Below the pieces are notes generated by a model. That model did not search any database. It saw only the letters and a list, made by a program, of their open reading frames with translations, and was not told the DNA's origin. From positions 132,966 through 196,965 of the forward strand of contig VZTG01008979.1 of the NCBI GenBank assembly GCA_013397845.1: DNA of 64,000 nt, given 5' to 3'. Each line of letters begins with the position of its first letter. Positions within the stretch are counted from its first letter, which is position 1. Below are positions 37,496 to 48,673 of the stretch, piece by piece. The translations under genes and the position numbers were made by a program. Source of the stretch: Melanocharis versteri. Its lineage: Eukaryota > Chordata > Aves > Passeriformes > Melanocharitidae.

Positions 37496-37703
37496 TTGGC
37501 AACACATTCTTTAGATTCACTGTCATTTTTCAGTTTGTGGTAAACCACTGCACCCACTGCCAATGGCCCAGCATCACCACAGAGGAAAGTAACTCTTCTG
37601 CCATTCAGATTGCGAAGGATTCTCTTCACGTAATCAAGAGATCGCTGCAAATGGCTCTGGTTTTTTGTGACGCGGTACAGTTGCAGATATAAGAGGGCAA
37701 TAC
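37496..37703 (-). CDS. LANCL2: LANCL2 exon 3
   Basis: The exon completes Gly and reads IALLYLQLYRVTKNQSH then LQRSLDYVKRILRNLNGR, RVTFLCGDAGPLAVGA and VVYHKLKNDSESKECVA, ending with AA of Lys before donor GTAAGT. GDAGPLAVGAV is a conserved LanC-like glycine motif. RRVTFLCGDAGP is also identical to human. The exon is 208 bp and is the largest fully visible coding exon. The phase joins on both sides are exact. Confidence 0.98.
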
Positions 37704-38002
37704 CTGAAACAAACACATGAAAAAGATAGAGTTTCACTTACTTTTCTTTCTAAGTGTATCATATTCCCCTCTTTGTTGCCTCTGAACCAGTAACTCAAAT
37801 ATGAACAGGTATTTTGGCAATACAAACATGTCAGTCAAGGGTCCTAGCTCATGCAATGTGAAGGCACTGGGACACTCTTTGGATGACATTTCAATTGGAT
37901 TGTGGCAAAAATAAAAATTATAGGACTGAAGCCCAGTAGCAGAGACTCAATTTCCAAAAACAGAAGAAAACCCATGACATAGGCCTCAACACTTGGCAAA
38001 GC

Positions 38003-39056
38003 GTATTGGGCTTGCACAGCCAAGCTTTGGTAGTGGGGGGCTACAGGGGTGGCTTCTGTGAGAAGCTGCTGGAAGCTTCTTCCGTATCTGGCAGAGCCAA
38101 TCCTTGGTGGCTCCAAAGGCTGATGTGCCACTGGTCAAGGCTGGGCCCATTAGAAATAGTGGTAATGCCACTGTGGTAACAGATTTAGGAAGAAGAGGAA
38201 AAAAGTTATTGTGCAGTTGTAATTGCGGTCAGAGAAGAGCGGAGCGAGAACATGTGAGAGGAACAACCTGCAGACACCAAGGTCAGTGGAGAAGGAGAGG
38301 GAGGAGGTGCTGCAGGCACCAGAGCTGAGATTCCTCCGCAGTCCATGGTGCAGGTCATGAGGCAGCTGTGCCCCTGCAGCCCATGGAGGACCATGGGGAT
38401 GCAGAGATCCATATGCAGCCCATGGAGAAGACTCAAGGAGCATGCCAAAGCAGGTAGATGCCTAAGAGGAGGCTGTGACTTCATGGAAAGAGGCTGTAAT
38501 CCCTGTGGAGAGAGGAGCCCATGCTAGAGCACCCTGTGCTTAAAGGACTGCACCCCATGGAGCAGTGAGCGACCCACGCTGCAGCAGTTTGCAGAGAGCT
38601 GCTGCTCCTGAGATGGACTCACATTGGAGAAGTTCATGGAGAACTGTCTCCTGCAGGAGGGACCCCACAGGGGGAGCAGGAAAATGACTCTTCCCCCTGA
38701 GCAGTGGGTGAAACCATGGGTGATGAACTGACCATAACCACCATTCCCTGTCTCCCTGTGCTGCTGGGGGAGCATGTAGAGCTGGGAAGGAAGGAGAAGC
38801 GGGAGGAAGGTGTTTTGAAAGTCTTATTTTACTTCTCATTATCCTGCGCTGATTTTGCTAGCAAGAAATTCAATTAATATCTTTAATTCTAGCCTGTTTT
38901 GCCCATGATGGTATTCAGGGAGTGATCTGTCCTGGTCCTTATCTCAAACCATGAAGCCTTCGTTATATTCTTCTCTTCCCTGTCCAGCTGTGGAGAGGAG
39001 TGAGAGAGAGGCTTTGGTGGGTGCCCTGCATTGAGCCAGCATCAACCCAATACACA
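38003..39056 (+). mobile_element. Old solo LTR of an avian endogenous retrovirus (about 1.05 kb)
   Basis: The segment has the layout of a common, long avian ERV LTR. It begins TTGGGCTTGCACAGCCAAGC, passes through CTGGTCAAGGCTGGGCCCAT, and then has an array of degenerate repeats built on CAGCCCATGGAGGA and ATGGAG/CTGGAGCAG words (about 38335-38660). A T-rich R-like region follows (TTATTTTACTTCTCATTATC), and it ends GGCTTTGGTGGGTGCCCTGC then AGCCAGCATCAACCCA. Only LTR sequence is present, with no gag, pol or env remains flanking it. Exact termini and a target duplication could not be fixed, so the ends are approximate. The degraded TATA and poly(A) words suggest an old copy. The family name is not certain. 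Confidence 0.75.
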
Positions 39057-40919
39057 AAGAAATCACTGAAGATCCAAAAATTCGAGCTAACGCGCACATG
39101 TGTGACTGAGTACATTAACTGTAAAATATTCATCTATTATATGCAAAAAGTGACTTACTTCCCATTTGATTTGTAAAAGGATCTTTTGATGAGTTTTTGG
39201 ATTCAAGTTGCCAAGCCCTTCATAACCCCTAGAAGTATTTCACAACAAGATTACAAGCTTGTACAAGTCAAGCTAGTTTCTAAAAGCCAGAAGTCAAACA
39301 AGGGCTCGGAGAATGCCAGGAGGTACTATCAAGCTTCACTCCAGTAACTCATTACGTAGTTTTCCATTACAACAAAACCTTAGAAATAACAACAGTGTAG
39401 GCTGAAGGAAGTGAAACAAATCCATCTAAGTGGATGTCTATTGGCCAACTGCAAGCATACACGTGCAGAAGTAAATCACTTATCTCCAGACCACACTGTA
39501 ACTCAAACCCATTTCTGAATGGAGATCACTCTCCTGAGCCTCAGCCAGAGCCGAGTACACACAAGGCCCACGTAGCTCACAGAGAGGCTATCTCAGTAGT
39601 ACAAGAACAACAGCACCACAAGAGTGCTGGTACATCCTCAGATGTTCTCTGGGCAGGCTCTGAGCAAGCCTGTTTAGGTGAATCTAAGACGAAAGCTGCA
39701 GAGCTTGGGTAGCCCAGTTCAGAATCATGGCAACTTGTGGGCTATTTACAGGGATTTGTGGAACCCTTTTTTATGCTGCAACAAATGTGCAAATATCTTG
39801 GCTTGATCAAAGGATGATCAGAAATGTAGCCATGAAGTCCAGTTCATCTAATCCTTCCTAGTGTTTCTCAGTGCAACACCCCTAAAATGGCTCCTCCAAG
39901 AGGTCTCGCACATAAAAAAAGTACTTGCGTAAGTAAGATGGACTCTTACATGTGTCCTGTGATTGCTAAGTGCCAACAGCACGTGTTCCAAGATTTTAGA
40001 GATGTTTCACAAAATGCAAGCCAATGCTCATGACTGCATTGCCCGTAAGATTTGTCTAGACCTGGTACATAAAAAGCAGGGCTGCTGTTTACAGCACTAC
40101 TCTTACCTTCTGATTTGCACACTAGCAAAATGCAGCAAAGAGCAAGTTTGGAGAGAAAGCATCTGCACCAAGTATTTTAAAAATCAGATCATTTAAATAC
40201 TTTTATTCAGAACCATATCCATAGGAGCTTTGAAAGAAGTTAACAGCTTGGAATAGATGTAGATGGCAATCCTTCTACAGGATGGAAAAATCCCACTCTC
40301 ATTTGACGTCACTTGTTCATCTATATTCCTGCTTCAGCTAATGACGACTGTGTTACTTTTACCTTATGACTCATTTTCAGCATGCTCTGGTTTATCAGCC
40401 ATAATTTCAGTTGTCAGTCACTGTGTCAGAACACAGCTTCCCAGGAGCCATTCTGTACTGTCAGCACGAGAAAGCCCACCAATGGAGATCTGCACGCACT
40501 CAGCAGCCAGTCACTTTCAGACCTTGAAGCACGTCTGTCTTTTAAGCCTGAGCTGTCTAGAAGTTCCCCACCCATCCACCCACAGCACCATCTGTACCAA
40601 AACATCAAGAAGAAAGCAAAGAAATTTTACCCTTTAATTGCCAGATTTAAGCCTATGGATGGATGAAGGCTGGAGAGCTTTTACAAGGCACTCCTCCCTT
40701 GCGACATAAAGATAAAATAATAGATCTCCTCAGGGCACATTTCAAACATGTGGCACTGAAAGCTTAAGTATGCCTGAAGCTTGAGCTAGAAGAGCAGGAA
40801 CAGAATATGCCATTCTATCCAGCAAAGTCACACTTAACAGGCCTAGATGGACATGTCCTAACTTGAAGAACACTGGCCACATCAGACATGAAAACTGTAG
40901 GCTCTGCCTAAAGGATTAG

Positions 40920-41532
40920 TGTCCTGGTTTCAGCTGGGATATAGTTAATTTTCTTCTCTCTAGCTACAGTGCTGTGGTTTGGATTTAGTGTCACAATAAC
41001 ACTGATAGCACACTGATGGTTTAGTGGTTGCTGAGCAGTGCCTACCCTAAGTCAAGGACTTTTCAGTTTCTCATGCTCTGCCAGGGAGCAGGTGCACAAG
41101 ATGCTGGGAGGGACCATGGCCAGGACAACTGACATCAACTGGCCAAAGGGATATCCCTTACCACAGGACATCATGCTGGGTACATAAACTGGGAGGAGCT
41201 GGCTGGAAGCCACCAATCACTGCTCAGGCATGGGCTGGACTTTGGTGAGCAGGTGGTGAGCAAAGGCATTCTGCATCACTCATTTCTCTTGCATTTCATC
41301 CCTCTCCCCTTTCCATTACAATTATAATTATTATTGTTGGTTCCATTATTGTTATTATTTTATTTTACTTTATTTCAATTATTAAACTGTTCTTATCTCA
41401 GCCCATGGGTTTTACCTTTTTTTTTTTCAAATCCCCTTCCTATGCAACTAGGGCAGAGGGGAGGTAGGAGGGGCAGGGTGTGAGTGCTCGGCTGTGTGAT
41501 ACTTAGTTGTCAGGTGGGGTTTAATCACACCA
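40920..41532 (+). mobile_element. Solo LTR with 5-bp target-site duplication (ERVL-like)
   Basis: A 613-bp unit starts TGTCCTGGTTTCAGCTGGGA and ends GGGGTTTAATCACACCA, and is flanked by ATTAG at 40915-40919 and 41533-41537. It has TG...CA termini, a TATA-like TACATAAAC at 41181-41189, an AT-rich stretch and ATTAAA at 41381-41386, as expected for U3, R and U5. A 5-bp duplication is typical of class III (ERVL) integration. The body matches a widespread avian LTR layout from memory (CTCATGCTCTGCCAGG, AACTGGCCAAAGGGATAT). No internal retroviral genes remain, so it arose by recombination between two LTRs. It is antisense to LANCL2. Confidence 0.9.
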
Positions 41533-42195
41533 ATTAGAAGGGCTCATTTACATCTGGACCGCATCAGTGATGCAATGCTAAATGAACAGCGGTCCCTAGC
41601 AATAACCATCACCTGCACATGCCTGCACATGCCTAAATTTCTTCATGATCTTCACAGTCTTGCAACCACACCTCTACACTCCGCTCCTCACATAATCATT
41701 TCACCATTTTTGTACAGACAGAACAAGAACAGCCAAACTACCCAAATTCCAGATTTGAAGGCTCCAAACTCCTGGCCACAGAACATATTCCCCCCATCTA
41801 CTCCCACTGATTGGAAGATGTTGTTACCATTAGAAAACTGCTAACTAAAAAATAGCCTGTTGAACAGAAAAAGGTGAAAAATAACTCATTTTAAGAAGCA
41901 AATCGAAGAAACAAGAGGTAAGGTGAAAGAGCAGCCTTAAAAAATCCACTCCTTTTGCAAGGCAAAGATCTCCACAAACAAAAGTCAATTATCATTCTGT
42001 ACCTTTGCCTGCTGAAGTCAATACAAGTTCCAGACAGTAGTGACCAAGTCTCCAGAGTAAAAAGAAAAGCCAACTCACAAAAATGCCTGTAACAGAGTAT
42101 TTCTGCCACTCCTAAGAGAATATAAGAATCTCCTGTGAATAAATCCAATTACATCACTTAACAAATACATTTCATTCAAATTCTAGCTTTCTCAC

Positions 42196-42313
42196 CAGTC
42201 CAGCCAGTATAGGCAGAGCAGTCATGGGGATCTGCCGTCTTCAGCCCTTCCTCCATTTGTTGCAGAAGGTCCCTGATTTTTGCCTGAATCCTTTTAGAGA
42301 ACCGAGCATTGAC
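42196..42313 (-). CDS. LANCL2: LANCL2 exon 2
   Basis: The acceptor TGCTTTCAG follows a pyrimidine tract, and the donor is GTGAGA. It reads VNARFSKRIQAKIRD then LLQQMEEGLKTADPHDC and SAYTGWT, ending with the first base of Gly. LLQQMEEGLKTADPHDCSAYTGWTG (split here) is nearly invariant in LANCL2. The first residues (VNARFSKRI for human IIHNFIRRI) are divergent. The exon is 118 bp. It enters in phase 0 from exon 1. Confidence 0.97.
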
Positions 42314-44130
42314 CTGAAAGCAGGAGACAGGGAATGAGCCAAAAAAGAAAATAATTAAAGAATGCAGAGTGCCTGCTCCACTTTCTTGTTTGGGAAGAAA
42401 ACCTAAACCAAACCAAAACCAATCAAACAAAAAATAACTAGGAAATAAATAATACATACAGCAATCAGCAGCATCAAGGTGGTACATCTGAAGTGCGTCT
42501 CATGTAAATGCATTCTGAATACATTTTAGAGTAACTTACAAGTATCTACATTGGACAAAAATTACCTGTGGATTCTTTCAAGTCACACAAAGACCATCTG
42601 TGGACACTGCGAGAGTATGTAACTCTAACTGGGGTCCTGGTACCAAGACCATGTTATGGACAAACAGCACAAGCCCCGTGTCAGAGGTGCTTGCTCTCAC
42701 CACAAGGTCCCTGCACATCCTTTGTAGCACTAAAGAGCAGGAAGTAGCCCAAGGAAAAGAAATGTTCATACTCAAGACAATCAAGGCAAAGAGGATGAGT
42801 AGAAGTAGCTCAGCAGCTTCAGCTCAGGCACGACGGCAAAGAAACAAGTCTTTGATTTTACACACTGCTTACTTTTACTTTTGACCAATAAACGTTTATA
42901 TAGATAAAACACATGAAATATAACAGAGGATTCTTCAATCTTGCCAGCATTTCTCTCTCATTATGCACACTTTATGGGAAGATATGTTACTGACTACTCC
43001 TTAAAGCCTATGGAACATGGAAATTAGCACACTAGTTAAAGGAAAGTTTGTGCTTGACTACAGCACATCCCAAAAGTGCAGGGTTTGGATAAATTACAGG
43101 TCCTGGATGCCACCATGCAAGTGATTGCTCAAGACGCGCCACATTTTGTACTCTTGTTCAGAGTGGAACTTCAAATAAAAACCAGTGATTTCAAACATCC
43201 ATCCAACAGATTCAGAAATCCGAAAGACTGTAAGAATTGCACAAGGCTTCTGACACACCACAAACCTCCAGGGTCAATGGTTCAAATCCATTTAAGGATA
43301 TCCATGGTAGGATAGGAAGGGAGAAGGAAATTGTGTCATTATATCTCACATTGAACACATACCATTCTAAAAGCTAGAGACACCTTAACCTTCTCCAGTA
43401 TCTCTAGAAATAGCAACCAAACACAGTAGGCATCTGAAGCCCGTTACTCTTCAGCCTTAATATGGCGTTAAGCACCTTTTTGTTAGGGAACTGTACTACG
43501 CATCCACATCACCACCACCCCACCACCCTCCCATTTTTGACTAGTTCAGTGAAGTCTAAACACAAAGGAAAACCTTCCCCAAGGGCAGGGCTTCTCTCTT
43601 TCAAGAGACAGCTATGCCAATGCTAAGGCATATGGTGAAACAGCGTGAGGATATTCACGCAGATGCATCCAGGCATAGAGCTCAGCTTATCTGACAAGAG
43701 CGAACTAAGGCTTCAGACTCCCCATTTATTTACCTACTGCACATCACAAGCATGCTGGTTATCTTTTTGTTCTGACAATACACCTGCTGTTACCAAATCA
43801 GGATATTTTATATCAAACACCAGATTAAATTACTTAGAGGCAGGAGGGGAATACTAGGACATCAGGACGCCTGGGTTCTGCATTGAAACCTCAGTCCCAT
43901 ACAAATAATTCAGCTCAGGTTGGTAATTCCTCTCTCTAGAATGTGAATTGTAACTTACTTGTCTTGGTTCAGTGTTTGAAAAGGCACAGATTAAAGGACA
44001 TTTTTATTAATATTTATATAATTATCTGTAAGCCCAAACAAAGCTACTCCCAAGCTTATATCAGTGTGAATAGGTTATAAGTGGCAACAAAGTTTTCCTC
44101 AGCTATCTACTCCTCCACCACTGCCTCCTT

Positions 44131-44631
44131 TTTTTTCTGGTTGATCTGATAACGCGGTGCTGCCGCACGCCCGACCCCCTCGGGGGGTCGCCTCGTTCTG
44201 CCGGGCGGGCAGAGCCCTCGGGATCGCACCCAGGGTCCGAGAAGCTCTCCGGTGTCAAAGGCGCTGGAGAGAAAGGAGAGGCAGAGGGACTCCTCGGTGG
44301 TGAAAAGCAGGGGCTTATTTTCCCCGCTCGGGAGCGAGGAGCGGGGGGAATCGAAGAGCCAGGAGCGGGGTGTTACACAGTATCTTATACCGGGGGAGAG
44401 GGGCGGGGGATACCTAGGAACACACCAACTGGGGTACAGCACGCAGGCAGACTGACAGCACATGAACCAGTAACAGTAGCAGGGCGAGGAGAGGGGCAGC
44501 AAGGAACCAATGAGGAACTTCGCGGCAGGGAAGGTTCCGGTACACAATGCAGTGTGAGAAAAGCCAGCTAGGCTGCAGGGACTAACATAATTCAAATAGG
44601 TAGGGAAAGTGATCTTTGAATCACCGCAACA
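44131..44631 (-). mobile_element. Probable LTR, GC-rich, sense to LANCL2
   Basis: The segment is an island of GC- and CpG-rich sequence in AT-rich intron. Read on the minus strand it begins TGTTGCGGTGATTCAAAGAT at 44631 and has a TATA box GGTATAAGATAC (44381-44392 region). About 65 bases further on is AAAATAAGCC (44314-44319), a poly(A)-like signal. A CpG-rich U5-like part follows, with CCCTGGGTGCGATCCCGAGG. This TATA to AATAAG spacing and composition is that of a retroviral U3-R-U5. The far end and a target duplication could not be fixed, and no internal retroviral genes flank it. It could also be an unrelated CpG-rich insert, but the ordering of signals favours an LTR. Confidence 0.5.
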
Positions 44632-45557
44632 CTCTGAAGCTTTCACAACTGAGCATTGTCACTGATCATTTTATAAGATTCCCCTATAAGCTTGTAACAG
44701 ATGCTTACATGCACTAGAATAAATTAATTACATAAAGAAATGAATGTTGAAAGGTGGCTTTAGAAGATTTAAAATCTTCCTTCAAGGAATCTTAGGGCAG
44801 CATTACAACTGAGCATTACACGCATACTTGTGTGGAGCACAGACTGATTTTCATCAGAAGCACATTCATCTCACGAGGATGTTTCCAGCTGGCATTCAGC
44901 CTTTTCTGCGGGTGACTTGTTATTCCTGTAGGGACAAACAAAAACCAGGAAGCCTGATCTCTGATATCCAGTGGCACATTTACTTCTGGTTCACAACAAA
45001 TTGGGTGATAGCAGGAGCTGAAGAGTATCTTTAATTAGAAAAAGCTCTCTCCAGGAATTCAACTGCTGCATTACTCCTCTGCTGCTGCAGAAAGAACAAC
45101 CACTATCATCCCAAACACTGCTCAAGTTTTATATTGTCAAAACACAAAAAAAGAGAGCTCATTCCTCATGATACCAAATACAGCCTTGTGCCATACTGGT
45201 TATGGTAACTAAAAAGGCTCATTATCAGCACAAAAGTAAAACAGAAAAAACTAAATATGTTGGTTTGTAAATCAATTGTTTTATTATTTATTTGAACCAT
45301 ATCACTTTTTCCATTGTAGTGAGACAGCAGGCAAAGCTACAGCCCAATACAAAGTCTTCCAAAGCCAAAGAAATGTAAGGAACCTAAACACTTAAGTAAC
45401 ATCACCCACCTTTGGCACTAATGACAAGGTGTCTAAATTATGCTCTCCTTTTCAGCAATACATGTTTCCCCTATCTGCTTTCTTTCATTTGTAGGGTTTT
45501 GAAAGAGAATTTAACTCATCTTCTTCTGTGAATTCGTCACTAGAACTAGACACCTAT

Positions 45558-45687
45558 GTTAGAGCATGGTGCTAATAACACCAAGGTCATGGGTTTGATC
45601 CTCATACAGGTCATTCACTTAGGAGTTGGACTCAATAGCTGTTATAGGTCCATTCCAACACAGAATATTCTGTGATTCTGTTATTAC
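45558..45687 (+). mobile_element. TguSINE1-like SINE (tRNA-Ile head, CR1 tail), 5' truncated
   Basis: The copy starts GTTAGAGCATGGTGCTAATA, closely following tRNA-Ile from the end of the D arm. It continues CACCAAGGTCATGGGTTTGA, a mutated B box, then ACAGGTCATTCACTTAGGAG, TTGGACTCAATAGC and a CR1 tail, ending CAGAATATTCTGTGATTCTG. It is the same element type as the copy at 30382-30509 and is better preserved in the anticodon region (GTGCTAATAAC). It is antisense in LANCL2 intron 1. Confidence 0.87.
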
Positions 45688-47159
45688 AAAAAATACTTAA
45701 TGATGCAAATTAAAATCTCCTAAAAAACCCAAACATTTAACTAGCAGTCAACATTTCAATAACATACCAATTCTTACTGACCTATCCCTCCATTGCAGCC
45801 ATATCCAGCTTTACAGCCATGGCTTTAAAGCAAACCAGAACCATGAGCAGATGAGGCAGTAAGAAACTGCTATGTATGTATTTTATATCACGACTTCTGG
45901 TAGGGTAATCATTATTTCTTAGGTAGGTAAGAGAAGTCTGTAACTTTAAAGTCTTGCATGCGCATTTGGACCAAATATCACAGTGCTGATATAAATCTGA
46001 CAATGCAACCCTGAGGCCTCACGGCACTCCTTGTGTCATTTAAGGTAATACTCTGGTTTGACAGACATGGGATGAGTAACCTCATTTGCATTTGTCAAAG
46101 ACATTTAGATACCCATGTGTTGTTCAAAAATACCTCTTGACATTTACTTGCTCATGATATCTATGCTAAGGAACTTCTGCAGAGTCACAGCAGGGCAACG
46201 AAGACCTGAGCTCACAGCTTCCTCACAAGTTGCCAATGTACCAATCTTTCTTGCCACCAGAAGCTCCCAAAACAACCATCTTGCTCTTAACCCTATTTCA
46301 ATTAATCAGGTTTTGGGGGACTGATGCTATGTGCAAAACCAGACTGCAGAAATAAGCAACTGATTCTGCAGAAGTAGCAAGGAGATGACCTATACACACA
46401 GTGCTACCTATCAAACAAGCAAAATACACTTCTATTTCATCTCGCTGTTGCTGGTGATGTGTAGAACAGGACACATAACATGGTGGTGCGTTGTCTTTCA
46501 GCCAAAGTGCATTTCAAAGAGAAGGAAATACAGCTCAAGTTGCTACTGCAGCAAGAATTCATTCAAAAACCAAACTTGCATAGAAGATCGCAGAGAGGAC
46601 GTGACAGACACTGGTGAGGAAGAATGGAGTAGGGGAAAACTCACAGTTCTACTGAAATGAGGAATCCTGGCTGTACTGAAGTCATTGGGAACATTGCCAC
46701 TGACCGTAAGGGAACCGGGTTTCACACCCATGCATTGGAACACAAGTTTATTGAAGCAAGATGAGGTCTCACGCTCACCTCCACAGAGTTCCTGCAAAAG
46801 CAGACCAGAAGGGATGGCAATAGGATCCCACATGCAGAATCTAGCAAGGTCTGCTAGGTGACCAGCCTTTTTGTACAGAATAACAAGCTCTACTTTATTT
46901 TTACCTAAGTCAAAAGACTCTTACAGCTCCAAGAGCAGCTCTTTCTTCTCTGAAAATACCAGATATTGTCAAAGCTCATCACCAAGCCTCCAAAACACTC
47001 AAACACAGTTCTCTGATACTTCTCAGGTCCTCAAGAAACAAATGCCAGTTCTGCAAAACCACATGCTTAATAAATGCTTTGAAACATTGCTGTCTGTGGA
47101 ACACATTGCACTGTTTTTCAGCGATCTGTCGCTTAGTGCCATACATGTGATAATGGGGG

Positions 47160-47215
47160 AAAAAAGTAAAAAAAAAAAAAAGAAAAAAGAAGGAGGAGGG
47201 AAGGAAGAGAGAGAG
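47160..47215 (+). repeat. Poly(A) and GA-rich low-complexity tract
   Basis: A run of A residues interrupted by G passes into GGAGGAGGGAAGGAAGAGAG. It is purine-only on the + strand. No insertion body or target duplication was recognised next to it. Confidence 0.85.
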
Positions 47216-48593
47216 AAATCAATAGCTGTAGGCAAATTCCTACACTGCTACAAATGCCATCTTAGGAATAGGCTTTAAACACCGTCATCACCCTATCTCA
47301 GAGGATAGAAAGGCGTGAAAAACATCATTAAAAGGCAAACACTCACGTTACAGAAAGAACTACTTAAAGCATGTGAGAAATAAGAAGACTGTGTCTCTAA
47401 TGCATTCGTGTGTGAAAGAAGCTCTATGTCTCATTGGTTATAAGACAGCAAAACCCCAAAGCTTAAAGATTTAGATCATCACAAAGAAACATCAAAAAGC
47501 TCCAGATTACTGGTAACAAAAATAAACACGATTAACAGATATCCTATACTTCGGGAAATGGAGACTGATAAAGCAAAAGAGCAATACCGAAAATTGCTGG
47601 TCCTCCAGGTAGCCTAACATCAGCATGCTACTTCTTGAAAGCTGAGAAAATAAAAGTCTGTTGTGAGTATGATTTAAAGTCACTCACTTCACAGAAATCT
47701 CTGGCCCAGCTGTGACATTTTTAGGTGGTCCTCAAGTTGCAAAAAAAGCTAAAACCTCTACCAACTCTAAATTGCCTCAATGCACAGAGAGCAGATATAT
47801 TCCAAATATTGAGCTTGAGAGCAGATCAGTGCAGTTAGAACCCAAAAAAATTTATTTTCACCAGAAAGCAAGTACCTATTATTGCACTTACCCACACAAC
47901 TAGCTGGAGTAACAACTCACTAACATGCAGGTCTGCAAGATAAAACTAGAAACTGACGAAGAGTGGATGGATGTGAGACAATTTAATAAGAACATGGGGG
48001 TTGATTTTACAAAGTATTTTCATTCAGAACTGGTTGACTAAAACTAAACAGGCTGAATTCTGTGGTTAAAGAGTTGTCTTGAATAGCAGAAGAGGCTTTC
48101 ACCACAAAAGAATCAGAAAAGCCCTAAGTGGCACCCAGTGCTGATGTGTGCTGTAGGAAAGAAGCAGCCGTTCTTCCTCTCAGGCTGTGTACACCTGCCA
48201 GGAGTCAGTGAGGAACAATGAAGTACAACAAACTGATTTGCAGTCCCAGTTTTGACCAAGACTCTCAAAAAGCAAAACAAACTTTACTTTTGAAGAATCA
48301 CAGAGAATACTGCAAACCTTGCTGGTTTCAGAGTCCCCTGTGAAAATAGCATATGCCTGAGATGCGGAGCCAGGAAACGGTCAAAAAAGTAACAAGCTCA
48401 AGAAATGCAGCTACCTCATCCCACATCTCTGGAAAAAAAATGGGAAAAATTATTTACTGGCTTTGGAGGTTGAATTTTGCCTCCAGTGCAATAAATTGTG
48501 TATCTCCCACTAGTGTAAGTTGTTGCTGAGTTAGTCCCAGAACAGAGAGAACTTGCTGCTCCCACTGAGATAACTAAAATGCCCAGTGAGACA

Positions 48594-48673
48594 ACAAAAA
48601 AATATTAAAGAAACAACAACAAGAACAAAAAAATAAACAAACAACAGAAAAACCCAAACAACCAAAAAACAAA
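48594..48673 (+). repeat. A-rich low-complexity tract (AAC/AAAC repeats)
   Basis: The stretch is built from AACAACAAC, AAACAAACAACAG and poly(A) runs. A similar A-rich patch is at about 29033-29104. These resemble simple-sequence drift or the A-tails of old retrocopies, but no source gene could be seen. Confidence 0.75.

Larger units (their letters stand above)
37704..42195 (-). other. LANCL2 intron 2 (contains two solo LTRs)
   Basis: The 4.5 kb intron is at least one third endogenous retroviral LTR (38003-39056 and 40920-41532), both on the + strand and so antisense to LANCL2. The spacer 39057-40914 shows no recognisable gene or repeat. Confidence 0.88.

Noticed and set aside
38104..38839. 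Several 60-100 codon frames on both strands in intron 2
   Set aside because: They are by-products of the degenerate repeats inside an LTR.
44107..44646. 179-codon minus-strand open frame
   Set aside because: It spans the GC-rich LTR-like segment. Lack of stops is expected from the base composition and no retroviral protein similarity is seen.
48290..48320. Minus-strand CR1 tail suggested by AGAATCACAGAGAATAC
   Set aside because: Only the terminal word matches and no CR1 body follows.
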